Shown: positions 16,634 through 25,409, counted from the first letter of the stretch. The stretch is DNA of 64,000 nt from Bradyrhizobium jicamae (GCF_018130215.1 NZ_JAFCKQ010000032.1:21035-85034); one strand, 5' to 3'. Notes: a model not told the origin generated them from the letters alone. A program made the numbers and translations.

Positions 16634-18169
16634 CTACTCGCAGCGATAATTCGCGGCATCCTTGATATCGCCCGTCCCCGCGAAGGTCGCCTTCCTCGGA
16701 TACGGACAGAGCGGCCGCGTCCAGAGCACCTTGCCTTCCTTGTCTGTCTTGGTCGCAACAAGCGTGTCGGGCGCGACGCCGTCCTCGACCCATTTCTCCA
16801 GCGCGCTGACCGGATCGAAGCCGGCTTCCGTGATCCCCGGCCCCGCCTGACCGGGGATCCCGCAATGATCCATGCCGGGGATCATGAAGAGACGGAACGT
16901 ATCGGCGATGTTGCCGCCGGCCGCCTTCTCCGCCGCGGCGTAATAATCGAGCGTGTTCTGCGGCGTGACGATCGGATCGGCGAGGCCGTGATACATCAGG
17001 AGCTTGCCGCCACGGGCCTTGAAGCGTGAGAGGTCCGGATTCATGGCGTTGTAGATCGCGGCCATATGCGCAAGCCGCGGCGGATCCTTGTCGAAATCGA
17101 AATCGGCGGCCTTGTAGCGCTCGCCGGGATCGTCCTGGAACGCCATGTAGCGCAGGAAATCGAGACCGAACCCGTAGATCAGCTTTCCGCCGGCAGGGTC
17201 GAGGCCTGTGAGCCAGACCGGCCAATACGGCTCCGACCCCTTCGGCAGGCCGCCTGGATACACCTGCTCGCCCTTCGAATTCTTCGCGCCACCGTACCAT
17301 TTCTCGACGACCCTGGCCTCGGCTTCGCTCAGGCAGTCGGAATTCTGGCCGGGCTTGCAGATCAGGCTTGCGGGCTCGAACTTGCAGGCCGCGGGATCGG
17401 TGACGAGTCCCGTGGCATCGCCGCATTGTTTTGCCACGGCGTCGCGGATCAGCGGGACCTTGGACTTGCTCAGGATGTCCTTGCCGTCGGGACCGGTATT
17501 GGCCTGCACCAGCCAGGCGAAGTGCGTGGCGACCAGGCCCGTGTAATCGAGCGCGGGCGCGCCGCTGATGATGCCGTCGAAATCATCCGGGAAGCGCTGC
17601 GCCTCGAGTGCCGCCATGCGTCCGCCGGTCGAGCAGCCGATGAAGTAGGATTTCTTCTGCGGATCGCCGTAATACGCGCGAATGATCGCTTTCGTCACCT
17701 TCGCGGTCTCGGTGACCGCGCGGCTCCCCCAGTCGATCTCGGCGAGCCGGTTGTTGTAGGCCCAGCGCCCGTCGAGCACCGATGTGCCCCAATGGCCTGA
17801 GTCCATGGTCGATGCCGCATAGTTGCGCCGCAAGCCGAAGTTCATCGAATTGGTGAAGCCAGCCCGGTCGCTGTCAAGCGTGCCGCAGAAGCCGCCACAG
17901 CCGGTCATGTAGAACTTGCCGTTCCATCCCTCGACCGGCAGGCGGATTTCGAAGTTGATCGCCGGCCGCACATAGCCGAGCACGCGGCAATGCGCGGGAA
18001 GGTCGGCAGTCGCCTCGACCCTGGTCGACGACAGCAGATTGACGTTGTCGATCTTCAACCCCGCGAGCTGCTCGCAGGCAAGCGGCGTTCCGGCTTGGGC
18101 AGATCGAGAAAGCAGCATCGGCGTGGTGACGGCCAAGCATAGTCCGACGGCGACGACTTGCTTCCTCAT
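16634..18169 (-). CDS. Tannase/feruloyl esterase family protein, exported
   Basis: A 511-residue secreted serine esterase. The signal peptide is MRKQVVAVGLCLAVTTPMLL..AQA. The nucleophile motif is FIGCSTGGRMA, the acid lies in HGLADPIVTPQNTLDYY, and the His in MIPGMDHCGIPGQAGP; the Cys residues next to Ser and His give the CS-D-HC disulfide arrangement known from feruloyl esterases. Other family blocks are TGCGGFCGTL and DSGHWGTSVLDGRWAYNN. Such enzymes cleave gallate or ferulate esters of plant phenolics, fitting a soil or plant-associated organism. Start 18169 coincides with the signal peptide; upstream in-frame codons are unrelated. Confidence 0.9.
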   Translation of the reverse strand: MRKQVVAVGLCLAVTTPMLLSRSAQAGTPLACEQLAGLKIDNVNLLSSTRVEATADLPAHCRVLGYVRPAINFEIRLPVEGWNGKFYMTGCGGFCGTLDSDRAGFTNSMNFGLRRNYAASTMDSGHWGTSVLDGRWAYNNRLAEIDWGSRAVTETAKVTKAIIRAYYGDPQKKSYFIGCSTGGRMAALEAQRFPDDFDGIISGAPALDYTGLVATHFAWLVQANTGPDGKDILSKSKVPLIRDAVAKQCGDATGLVTDPAACKFEPASLICKPGQNSDCLSEAEARVVEKWYGGAKNSKGEQVYPGGLPKGSEPYWPVWLTGLDPAGGKLIYGFGLDFLRYMAFQDDPGERYKAADFDFDKDPPRLAHMAAIYNAMNPDLSRFKARGGKLLMYHGLADPIVTPQNTLDYYAAAEKAAGGNIADTFRLFMIPGMDHCGIPGQAGPGITEAGFDPVSALEKWVEDGVAPDTLVATKTDKEGKVLWTRPLCPYPRKATFAGTGDIKDAANYRCE

Positions 18170-18262
18170 GGCCCGATTCCTCCCGTGTCCTGTCTTCTTC
18201 AGGAGCCCGCTTGAGCCTCGCCACAGAATGGCGCGAGACCGTTGTGCCCGCAATCGGGAGGC

Positions 18263-19093
18263 TCAGGCCGGTCGCGCGCCGGTGTGGATGATCGACCCGA
18301 CATGCTGGCCGCGCAGCGCCGCGGTGAGCCGTCCGGGAACGAGTCCGTTCACCATCTGCACCCGCGCGATATGCCGCGCATGTGCCATGACCTCGAGCAG
18401 TGCGGGATCGAACGGCAGCGTGCCCTTCAGCTTCGCCAGCTCAGCGGCGCTGGTCTCGCGCAGCAGCTGCGCCTGCTTCCCGTCGGGACCATTGGGATCC
18501 GTCGTGTACACGCCGTCCACATCCTCCACGATGGTGAGGCCGGCAGCGCCCAGCGCGTCCGCGATCAGGAAAGCGCCGACGTCGGCGCGATGCAGCGGGA
18601 TGCGCGAGGTCGGGAATTCGTGGTGATGATAGGGCGGAAAGGCGCTACCAACGACCGCACGGGCCGCCGAAAGATGAATGGCGAGCTGGCTCGCAATGGT
18701 GGGGTGCTCGACATAAGAGACGCCCTCCGGCGCGAGCAGGCAGCCCAGGATGTGGCCGTTCTGCCCGGCCTCGCTTGCCGCGAGCGGCGCCAGCGATCCG
18801 ACCGGCAGTCCGAGATCGAGGCCGACGCTGTAGAGATGGCGAGCGCGGATGCCGGCGCCGGTCAGGATCAGGAGGCGGTGCTCCGGCAGCAGCGAACGCA
18901 GCTCGTCGACGAGCGGAAGGATGGCCTCGTGGCCGCGATCCATGATGGAGCGGCCGCCGATCTTGACCACCTGCAACCATGGCAGCAGCTGGATCGGGCG
19001 GCCGCCCGCGACGGGACGGGTGAGATCGCCGTCGAGCAGGGTCTGGCGCGCGAGCGGCGAAGCGACATGCTTGATCTGGTTGATGACGTTCAT
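18263..19093 (-). CDS. mosA: Molybdenum storage protein subunit alpha
   Basis: A 276-residue member of the amino-acid-kinase (UMP kinase) fold, colinear with Azotobacter vinelandii MosA as I remember it, and of the same length. Seen are LLPWLQVVKIGGRSIMDRG (nucleotide site), TGAGIRARHLYSVGLDLGLPVG, EGVSYVEHP (Glu129/His130), AIHLSAARAVVGSAFPPYHHHEFP (His140 and His156-158, the segment lining the polyoxomolybdate pocket) and IVEDVDGVYTTDPNG. With MosB it forms a cage that stores molybdate/tungstate clusters using ATP. It is transcribed after mosB with a 14-base gap. No nif genes are in view. Confidence 0.92.
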   Translation of the reverse strand: MNVINQIKHVASPLARQTLLDGDLTRPVAGGRPIQLLPWLQVVKIGGRSIMDRGHEAILPLVDELRSLLPEHRLLILTGAGIRARHLYSVGLDLGLPVGSLAPLAASEAGQNGHILGCLLAPEGVSYVEHPTIASQLAIHLSAARAVVGSAFPPYHHHEFPTSRIPLHRADVGAFLIADALGAAGLTIVEDVDGVYTTDPNGPDGKQAQLLRETSAAELAKLKGTLPFDPALLEVMAHARHIARVQMVNGLVPGRLTAALRGQHVGSIIHTGARPA

Positions 19094-19107
19094 GGCGATC
19101 GCTCCCT

Positions 19108-19920
19108 TCAGCTCGCGGTGATGATGGTGCCGACATGCTCACCCGCGAGCGCGCGGGTCAGATTGCCGGGAACGAGGCCATTGATGACCTGCACCTCGCG
19201 CACGTAGCGCGCCGAGGCCAGCAGGTCGAGCACCGGGAATTCCAGCACAGAGTCCTGCAAGCCCTTGGCCTTCATCTCGGCCACCGAGACCTTCGGGATG
19301 AAGGTGGCGCCCTTCGAGGTCTTCGGGTTCGCGGTGTAGAGACCGTTCTCGTCCTTCACATAGATCATCGCCTTGCAGCCGAATTGCTCGGCGACGAGGA
19401 AGCACCCGGCGTCGGTGCGATAGGGCGGGATCACGCCTTCGGCTGCGGGACGCATCCACAGGCTATAGGGCGGCATGCCGCTGAAGATCACGGCGTTCAC
19501 CTCGGCGAGATAGAGCGGCACGGCCGAGAGCCCGGCACCACCGACCGCGGAGATGCCGTGCTTGGCCAGCAATTGCCCCAGCATCGCGGCGTTCTGGTCG
19601 GCGACGGAGGCGCCGAGCTGCGAGAGCACGCCGGCCGGCAGGCGAAGCCCGGCCGCGATCGAGTAGAGATGCCGTGCGCGGGTGCCGGCGCCGGTTCCGA
19701 TCAGGATCTTGTGATCCTTGCGGGCGGCAACGATCTCGTCGACCAGTGGATAGACCGCGGCACGGCCGCGGTCGATCACGCTCTGCCCGCCGATCTTGAT
19801 GACGGTTGCATCCGGCAGGATCCGGAAGTCGGTTGCCGCATCCGCCACGGCCAAGAGCTGAGGATCGGTGAGCGACCGCTGCATCAGCAGCGCCTCGAGC
19901 TCCGTCGTCGTGTCGGTCAT
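19108..19920 (-). CDS. mosB: Molybdenum storage protein subunit beta
   Basis: A 270-residue partner of MosA, of the same length as Azotobacter MosB (from memory). It starts MTDTTTELEALLMQRSLTDPQ, preceded by AAGGA. Key segments are ATVIKIGGQSVIDRG, IGTGAGTRARHLYSIAAGLRLPAG, VADQNAAMLGQLLAKHG, SGMPPYSLWMRP and MIYVKDENGLYTANPKTSKG, with Lys189 at the position reported for cluster binding. It is the promoter-proximal gene of mosB-mosA. The upstream 139 bases to the kinase gene contain no Mo-box I can recognise, so regulation is open. Confidence 0.92.
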   Translation of the reverse strand: MTDTTTELEALLMQRSLTDPQLLAVADAATDFRILPDATVIKIGGQSVIDRGRAAVYPLVDEIVAARKDHKILIGTGAGTRARHLYSIAAGLRLPAGVLSQLGASVADQNAAMLGQLLAKHGISAVGGAGLSAVPLYLAEVNAVIFSGMPPYSLWMRPAAEGVIPPYRTDAGCFLVAEQFGCKAMIYVKDENGLYTANPKTSKGATFIPKVSVAEMKAKGLQDSVLEFPVLDLLASARYVREVQVINGLVPGNLTRALAGEHVGTIITAS

Positions 19921-20059
19921 GAGAATGTCCTTGTTTCCAATGCGTTGAAGCACAATTCATCGGACCCCTGAACCGAACCGGTCTCCACCGGCCGTTCCAC
20001 GGCCCCGCATCCGATTGCCAGTGGTAGCGATAGTTTGGGCGGGTCTCAAGACGCAACGG

Positions 20060-21385
20060 TCATGACGTCGCCCGAGCGGCCTCATAGCCGACCACCGCCA
20101 ACTTCACGGTGACGCGCAGGCCGGACCGTCCGGCACCGGTCATATTCTCGAACCGGATCGATCCACTGCCGCGATCGACGATCCGTTTCACGATCGACAG
20201 TCCGAGCCCGGCTCCGTCGCCACTCGGCTGACGGCCGCGGAAGAACGGCTCGCAAATGCGATCGATATCCTCCGGCGCAATGCCCGGCCCGGTGTCTTCG
20301 ATCCGGATGACGGCCATGCCGTCTTCGCGATAGACTCCGAGATCGACGCTGCCCCCGTCAGGCGTGAACTTCACCGCGTTCTCGGCCAGGTTTCGTACCA
20401 CCGTCATGAGCGCAAGCGGATCGCCGTTGACCGCAACCGGCTCGACCATGGTGAAACCGAGATCGATCTCGCGCGAGGCTGCCTCCGGCAGCAAATCGGC
20501 GACGACGCCCTTTGCGATGATGTCGAGTTGCACGGCCTCGCCGGCGGCGGGCGGCGCGGTATCCTGTCGGGCGAGCGCCAGGAGTTGCTCGAGCAAATTC
20601 CTGGTCCGCCGCATGCCGCTCCTCAGGGCTTCGAGCCGGTCATGCATCGCCGGCGGCATGTCGGGGGATTCGAGATTCTCGGCTTGCAGGCTGAGCGCCG
20701 TGATCGGCGTGCGGAGCTCATGGGCCGCGTCGGCGATGAAATGCCGCTGCTGCTCCATCATGGCGCGCACCCGCTCCAGCAGCCCGTTGATCGAGCCGAG
20801 GAACGGCCGCAACTCGCGCGGCGCGCCGGTCGCAGCCAACAGACCGACGTCGTCGGGCTTTCTTGTGTCGAGATCGTCGGCTAGCCGCAGCATCGGCCGG
20901 AACGATCGCTCGATCACCCACGCGGTCACCAGCAACAGGCACGGCACCAGCGCAGCGATCGGCAGCAGCGTCCGTACCGCCATGTCGCCTGCGATCTCGG
21001 TGCGGATTTCGGTGCGTTGCGTCACCGCAAAGCGGCTGCCGTCGGGCCGGGTGCGCAACAGGATGCGCACCGGCTGCCCCTGATACCGGTCATTGTGCAG
21101 CCCGTCCGTAAGTCTCCACAGCTGGCGCTCCTCGGCCGAGCCGTGGGGCGCGGCGCCCAGCTCGACGATCGCGACCTCTGAGTCCGCATCGACCCCGTTC
21201 ACCGGCCCGCTTTGCCTGATCGAGGCGGTGAGCGCGAAGCTGCCGATCTGGACAAGGGAGGAATCCTGCATCTCGATCGCTTCGCTATACGCCCACAGAT
21301 AGGCAAACGTTCCGCCGATCGCGCCGGTGAGCACGATGATGACGGTGAGCCCGAGGAACAGGCGCCCGCGCAGCGACGTCAGCAT
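20060..21385 (-). CDS. Two-component sensor histidine kinase
   Basis: A 441-residue membrane kinase of the EnvZ/QseC type. TM1 is LFLGLTVIIVLTGAIGGTFAYL, a ~110-residue periplasmic sensor follows, TM2 is LLPIAALVPCLLLVTAWVIE, then a HAMP-like linker, the phospho-acceptor in HFIADAAHELRTPITALSL, the N box NLAENAVKFTPDGG, and G boxes DTGPGIAPED and GAGLGLSIVKRI. The start at 21385 overlaps the regulator's stop by seven bases, so the two are coupled. The divergent DUF347 locus (22282 onward) is the likely target. The signal is unknown. Confidence 0.92.
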   Translation of the reverse strand: MLTSLRGRLFLGLTVIIVLTGAIGGTFAYLWAYSEAIEMQDSSLVQIGSFALTASIRQSGPVNGVDADSEVAIVELGAAPHGSAEERQLWRLTDGLHNDRYQGQPVRILLRTRPDGSRFAVTQRTEIRTEIAGDMAVRTLLPIAALVPCLLLVTAWVIERSFRPMLRLADDLDTRKPDDVGLLAATGAPRELRPFLGSINGLLERVRAMMEQQRHFIADAAHELRTPITALSLQAENLESPDMPPAMHDRLEALRSGMRRTRNLLEQLLALARQDTAPPAAGEAVQLDIIAKGVVADLLPEAASREIDLGFTMVEPVAVNGDPLALMTVVRNLAENAVKFTPDGGSVDLGVYREDGMAVIRIEDTGPGIAPEDIDRICEPFFRGRQPSGDGAGLGLSIVKRIVDRGSGSIRFENMTGAGRSGLRVTVKLAVVGYEAARATS

Positions 21386-22044
21386 TTGGGACGATCCACC
21401 ATCCAGCCGACGCCGCGCACATTCCGGATCGCGGCAGAACCGAGCTTTCGGCGCACGGCATGAATCAGGAATTCGACCGCGTTGCTTTCGACCTCCTCGC
21501 TCCAGCCGTAGATCTGGCGTTCGAGTTCGGCGCGCGACAGGATCGTTCCCGGCCGCGTCAGCAGCGCCTGAAGCAGGGCGAACTCGCGAGCGCTGAGCAC
21601 GGCGGCCTCGCCGGCAAGGCGCGCTTCGCGGGTCGCGGGATCGAGGTGGAGTTCGCCATTGCTAAGCACCGGTGGCGCTCCACTGCCCTCGCGGCGCAGC
21701 ACCGCGCGCATCCGCGCCAGCAATTCGGCGATCTCGAACGGCTTGACGAGGTAATCATCGGCGCCGAGATCGAGCCCGCGGATGCGGTCCTCGAGCGCAT
21801 CGCGCGCGGTCAGGATGATCACGGGGACACGCCGGCTCTGCGAACGAACGGTCTTGAGGACGTCGAGACCATCGGTCACCGGCAGGCCAAGATCGAGCAG
21901 CGCAATGTCGTAGGTCTCGCTGCGGGTGGCCTCGATGGCGAAATCGCCGTCACGCACCCAATCCACGGCATAGGCCGCATCCTTCAGTGCCTCGACGACG
22001 GCCGCTCCTATCATCTTGTCGTCCTCGACCAGGAGCACTCGCAT
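21379..22044 (-). CDS. OmpR-family response regulator
   Basis: A 221-residue regulator with a receiver domain (MRVLLVEDDKMIGAAVVEAL; phosphorylatable Asp in YDIALLDLGLPVTDG; conserved Lys in ADDYLVKPFEIAEL) and a C-terminal winged helix (ALLQALLTRPGTILSRAELERQIYGW..SNAVEFLIHAVRRKLG). It is first in the operon with the kinase. OmpR-type regulators bind two direct half-sites one helical turn apart; two such pairs occur 100-170 bases upstream of its start, between it and the divergent DUF347 gene. Confidence 0.93.
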   Translation of the reverse strand: MRVLLVEDDKMIGAAVVEALKDAAYAVDWVRDGDFAIEATRSETYDIALLDLGLPVTDGLDVLKTVRSQSRRVPVIILTARDALEDRIRGLDLGADDYLVKPFEIAELLARMRAVLRREGSGAPPVLSNGELHLDPATREARLAGEAAVLSAREFALLQALLTRPGTILSRAELERQIYGWSEEVESNAVEFLIHAVRRKLGSAAIRNVRGVGWMVDRPKC

Positions 22045-22144
22045 CGCTCGGTAAATCCATCATGATCCGCCCGGGAGAGGCCGCGGCGGAGTTCGCGCAT
22101 GGCCGGCGGGCCCGGGGCGTCATCAAGCGATGATATCAGCCCAG

Positions 22145-22214
22145 ACTTAGGCGGAACTTAGCGCCTGGCCGCGCTCCCAGACCTTCCGCCGAGGGCACTA
22201 AGCCGCAGCTAAGT
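22145..22214. promoter_or_regulatory. Two oppositely oriented CTTAG-N6-CTTAG direct-repeat pairs
   Basis: CTTAG occurs at 22146-22150 and 22157-22161, and its reverse complement CTAAG at 22198-22202 and 22209-22213; both pairs have an 11-base period. One pair points toward each divergent gene. This is the geometry expected for an OmpR-family regulator, probably the product of 21379-22044. Confidence 0.7.
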
Positions 22215-22281
22215 CCCGCGGTGCACGCTTCCCCCGGCCTTCGGCACGGATGCCGGACATTCAGGAGCGGAGCTTTACACT

Positions 22282-23067
22282 GTGCAGGACTCAATACGCA
22301 TCGGCCGCACGACGCTGAACAAGGTCCCCGAGGTTACGCTCGTGTTCTGGGCCATCAAGATCATGTCGACCACCGTCGGCGAGACCGGCGCCGACTACCT
22401 TGCCGTCCATATCGGCCTGGGGACATCAATCACCGGCCTTGTGATGGCCAGCCTGCTCGCGGTGGCGCTGCTGGTCCAGTTGCGCGCCGACCGCTACGTG
22501 CCATGGATCTACTGGCTGACCGTCGTGCTGGTCAGCATCGTCGGTACTGAGATCACCGACGCGCTGACCGACAGGCTCGAGGTCAGCCTTTACGCCAGCA
22601 CGGCCGCCTTCGCGATCGCGCTGGCCGCCATCTTCGCCGTCTGGTTCAAGGTCGAACGGACGCTGTCGATCCACAGCATCGTCACCACACGTCGCGAGCT
22701 GTTCTACTGGGCCGCGATCCTCTTCACATTCGCGCTCGGCACCGCCGGGGGCGACCTTGCGACCGAAGCGCTGGGACTCGGCTTCAATGTCGGGGCAGTC
22801 GCCTTCGCTGGCCTGATCGCGGCCGTCACGGCAGCCTATGCGCTCGGCGCCAACACGGTGCTGACCTTCTGGTTCGCCTACATCCTCACCCGCCCTTTGG
22901 GGGCCTCGTTCGGAGACCTGCTGTCGCAGTCGCGCGACTATGGCGGCCTCGGCCTCGGAACCATCTCCACCAGCCTCGCTTTCCTGACCGTGATCGTCGC
23001 GCTGGTTGTCTGGCTGTCGTTCGACGGCGACGCGGGCCGGAACCTCAAAGTCCCGCTCAAGGATTGA
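22282..23067 (+). CDS. DUF347 (COG4705) membrane protein, first copy
   Basis: A 261-residue polytopic membrane protein built of four DUF347 repeats, each about two helices. In every repeat W-x9-G-x4-D recurs: W23/G33/D38, W78/G88/D93, W143/G153/D158 and W197/G207/D212. Typical segments are STTVGETGADYL and LTRPLGASFGDLL. Four symmetry-related membrane Asp residues suggest a channel, transporter or metal-binding role, but no function is established to my knowledge. GTG at 22282 is the start, with AGGAGCGGAG upstream. It begins a three-gene plus-strand unit facing the two-component genes. Confidence 0.82.
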   Translation: MQDSIRIGRTTLNKVPEVTLVFWAIKIMSTTVGETGADYLAVHIGLGTSITGLVMASLLAVALLVQLRADRYVPWIYWLTVVLVSIVGTEITDALTDRLEVSLYASTAAFAIALAAIFAVWFKVERTLSIHSIVTTRRELFYWAAILFTFALGTAGGDLATEALGLGFNVGAVAFAGLIAAVTAAYALGANTVLTFWFAYILTRPLGASFGDLLSQSRDYGGLGLGTISTSLAFLTVIVALVVWLSFDGDAGRNLKVPLKD

Positions 23068-23122
23068 ATCCAACGCTCGTCCTGATGGACGGCAACCAAA
23101 GTCCTCTCAACCAAGGAGAACC

Positions 23123-23518
23123 ATGATGAACAGGGCGATTCTCAGCGTCGCGACGGCAGTCCTCGCGCTTTCCGTCACGTTGCCGCACGCCAGCGGCGGA
23201 CCGGCGCTGCTGCCGCGCGCGGAAGCCGCAGCTTCGAAACTCGGCGATCTCTCGCCGTTCCACGCCATCGTGATCGACGTTGCCGCACTGGTCGACAAGG
23301 GCGACCTTGCCGGCGCCAGGATTCGAATCAAGAATCTCGAAACCAGATGGGATGACGCCGAAGCAGGCCTTAAGCCGCGCGCGGCCGCCGATTGGCACAC
23401 GGTCGACAAGGCGATCGACCGGGCGCTGGCGGCGCTGCGCGAGACCAGCCCCGACGCCGCCAAGTGCAAGCAGGCGCTCGCCGACCTGCTCTCGATCATG
23501 GACTCGATGAAGGCCTGA
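23123..23518 (+). CDS. Small exported helical protein between the DUF347 genes
   Basis: A 131-residue protein with a signal peptide (MMNRAILSVATAVLALSVTLPHASG, cleavage probably after HAS or further on at AEA). The mature part is all-helical: a hydrophobic helix FHAIVIDVAALVDKGDLAGARIRIKNLETRWDDAEAGL, then WHTVDKAIDRALAALRETSPDAAKCKQALADLLSIMDSM. A single Cys sits in AAKCKQ. I do not recognise a named family. It lies between two DUF347 genes on the same strand with gaps of 55 and 32 bases, so it may be a periplasmic partner of them. AAGGAG precedes the start. Confidence 0.75.
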   Translation: MMNRAILSVATAVLALSVTLPHASGGPALLPRAEAAASKLGDLSPFHAIVIDVAALVDKGDLAGARIRIKNLETRWDDAEAGLKPRAAADWHTVDKAIDRALAALRETSPDAAKCKQALADLLSIMDSMKA

Positions 23519-23550
23519 TCATCCCGACCATCACCCGGAGCGCCGATCTC

Positions 23551-24318
23551 ATGGACTTGACCTACGATACCGCGACCGCCGCCCGCGCCGGCAAGGTCCC
23601 CGCCGTCACGCTTGGCTTCTGGATCATCAAGATCCTCGCCACCACTCTGGGCGAAACCGGTGGCGACGCCGTGACGATGTCGATGGATCTCGGCTATCTC
23701 GTCGGCACGGCCATCTTCGCGATCATCTTCGCCGTTGCCGTCGCCGCGCAGATGGCGGCGAAGCGGTTCCACCCGCTCCTCTACTGGACGGTGATCGTCG
23801 CGACGACGACGGTCGGCACGACGTTCGCCGATTTCGTCGATCGCTCGCTCGGGATCGGATATCTGGGCGGCTCCTCGCTGCTCGCGGCACTGCTGGTCGT
23901 GTCGCTCGCCGCCTGGTATCGCACCATGGGAACGGTCTCGATCGCGTCGATCGACAACAAGGTGGCCGAGACCTTCTACTGGGTCACGATCCTGTTCTCG
24001 CAGACGCTGGGAACGGCGCTCGGCGACTGGATGGCCGATTCAACCGGGCTCGGCTACGGCGGCGGCGCACTGGTCTTTGCCGCCGGCATCGCGATCGTTG
24101 CCGCCGCCTATCTCTGGACCAGGGTATCGCACACGCTGCTGTTCTGGATCGCCTTTGTCCTGACCAGGCCGCTCGGCGCCACGGTCGGCGACTTCCTGGA
24201 CAAGCCGATCGATCACGGTGGCCTGGCGCTTAGCCGCTACACGGCATCGATCGCGCTCGCGGTCGCGATCGCCGCACTGGTGCTCATCCTGCCGCAGCGG
24301 GCCGGAGACCACGCATGA
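23551..24318 (+). CDS. DUF347 (COG4705) membrane protein, second copy
   Basis: A 255-residue paralogue of the protein at 22282. The same motif W-x9-G-x4-D appears four times: W24/G34/D39, W79/G89/D94, W144/G154/D159 and W199/G209/D214, within TTLGETGGDAV, TTVGTTFADFV, QTLGTALGDWM and RPLGATVGDFL. The first repeat also keeps IIKILATT, matching AIKIMSTT of the other copy. The start at 23551 follows CCGGAG. It is the last gene of the unit and converges on the MDR reductase. Two divergent copies in tandem suggest a heteromeric complex or two substrates. Confidence 0.82.
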   Translation: MDLTYDTATAARAGKVPAVTLGFWIIKILATTLGETGGDAVTMSMDLGYLVGTAIFAIIFAVAVAAQMAAKRFHPLLYWTVIVATTTVGTTFADFVDRSLGIGYLGGSSLLAALLVVSLAAWYRTMGTVSIASIDNKVAETFYWVTILFSQTLGTALGDWMADSTGLGYGGGALVFAAGIAIVAAAYLWTRVSHTLLFWIAFVLTRPLGATVGDFLDKPIDHGGLALSRYTASIALAVAIAALVLILPQRAGDHA

Positions 24319-24337
24319 GGCCATCTCCGAACCTGTT

Positions 24338-24368
24338 GTTGACTGATGGGTATAGAACGCCAGTCAAC
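24338..24368. terminator. Hairpin between convergent genes
   Basis: GTTGACTG and CAGTCAAC form a perfect 8-bp stem with a 15-base loop, 19 bases after the DUF347 stop and 18 bases before the MDR reductase stop. Without a U-tract its strength as a terminator is doubtful. Confidence 0.45.
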
Positions 24369-24386
24369 GAAGCCGATCCAGCCAGG

Positions 24387-25370
24387 TCAGGCCTTGCCGG
24401 GAGTCAGGATGACCTTGCCCTTGAACGTCGCGGCCTGTGCGATCGCCTCGGGGAATCGCTCCAGGCCGTAGGTGGCATCGACGGGGGCGCTGATCGCCCC
24501 GGATGCGACCATCGGCACGAGATAGTCGTACATCGCGGCGGTCACGTCGTCCTTCGCGGTCTTGCGCCAGTGACCGAGCCAGAAGCCGCGCAACGAGACC
24601 TCGCCGAAGATCGCGCGTTGCACCGAACCGCTGAAGGGCTGTCCACTCACCCCGCTGTAGACCACCAGGACGCCTTTCTGCGCCAGGCAATTCATCAGGT
24701 TCAGCGTAGACGAACCGCCGACGACATCGAGCCCGAGCTGGATCGGCGCCCCGCCGGTCTCCTTTCCGACGCGCTTCGCCAGATCCGGCCCGTCGACCAG
24801 TACAACGTCGGCTCCGAGCGACTTGAGCTCGGCCACCACCTCCTCGCGCCGCACCACGTTGACGGTCCTCAATCCAAGCGATTTGGCGATCGCAATCACC
24901 GCACGCGCCGTCGCCGAATTGGCACCGTTCTGGATCACCCATCCGTCGCGGGGGATTTTGACGTAGTCGGTGAGCAGGAGATAGGCGGTCGCCGGATTCA
25001 CGCCGACCATCGAGAGCTGGTTGGCGTCCGCATGCTCGGGCAAGGGCCGCTGCCAGGACGTTGCGAACTTGACGCGCTCGGCCCAGGTCGGGGTCATGAC
25101 CGGTATCAGCGTCCGGTCGCCCTCCTTGAGGTTCTTGACCTGCGATCCCCTGGCGATGACACGCCCGACGCCCTCGATTCCGAGTGTCCCCGGCAGCGGC
25201 GGCAAATAGCCGTACCGTCCCGCGATGACCAGCAAGTCCGTATTGTTGATCGGGGTCGCTTCGACGGCGACGACGACCTCATCGGGCCCGGGGCTGCCCA
25301 ATTCGGGCACCTCGTTCAGCTTCACCACCTCCGCAGCACGTCCAAACGCAACCACCTGAATCGCCTTCAT
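24387..25370 (-). CDS. Zinc-free MDR family reductase (quinone/enoyl reductase-like)
   Basis: A 327-residue medium-chain dehydrogenase/reductase. Seen are PGPDEVVVAVEATPINNTDLLVIAGRYG, PGTLGIEGVGRVIARG, the NADPH-site region GWVIQNGANSATARAVIAIAKSLGL and LDVVGGSSTLNLMNCL. Cys/His zinc ligands are absent, as in quinone oxidoreductases and MECR-type enoyl-thioester reductases; the N-N-T-D segment and GANSATARAVI resemble the MECR/Etr1 branch. It probably reduces an electrophilic enone or quinone. It is divergent from the TetR gene at 25494, with an operator-like dyad at 25410, fitting an inducible detoxification pair. Confidence 0.85.
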   Translation of the reverse strand: MKAIQVVAFGRAAEVVKLNEVPELGSPGPDEVVVAVEATPINNTDLLVIAGRYGYLPPLPGTLGIEGVGRVIARGSQVKNLKEGDRTLIPVMTPTWAERVKFATSWQRPLPEHADANQLSMVGVNPATAYLLLTDYVKIPRDGWVIQNGANSATARAVIAIAKSLGLRTVNVVRREEVVAELKSLGADVVLVDGPDLAKRVGKETGGAPIQLGLDVVGGSSTLNLMNCLAQKGVLVVYSGVSGQPFSGSVQRAIFGEVSLRGFWLGHWRKTAKDDVTAAMYDYLVPMVASGAISAPVDATYGLERFPEAIAQAATFKGKVILTPGKA

Positions 25371-25409
25371 GGCAGGATCTCCCGTTGTTCTGTACTTGAT
25401 AGTAAATAA

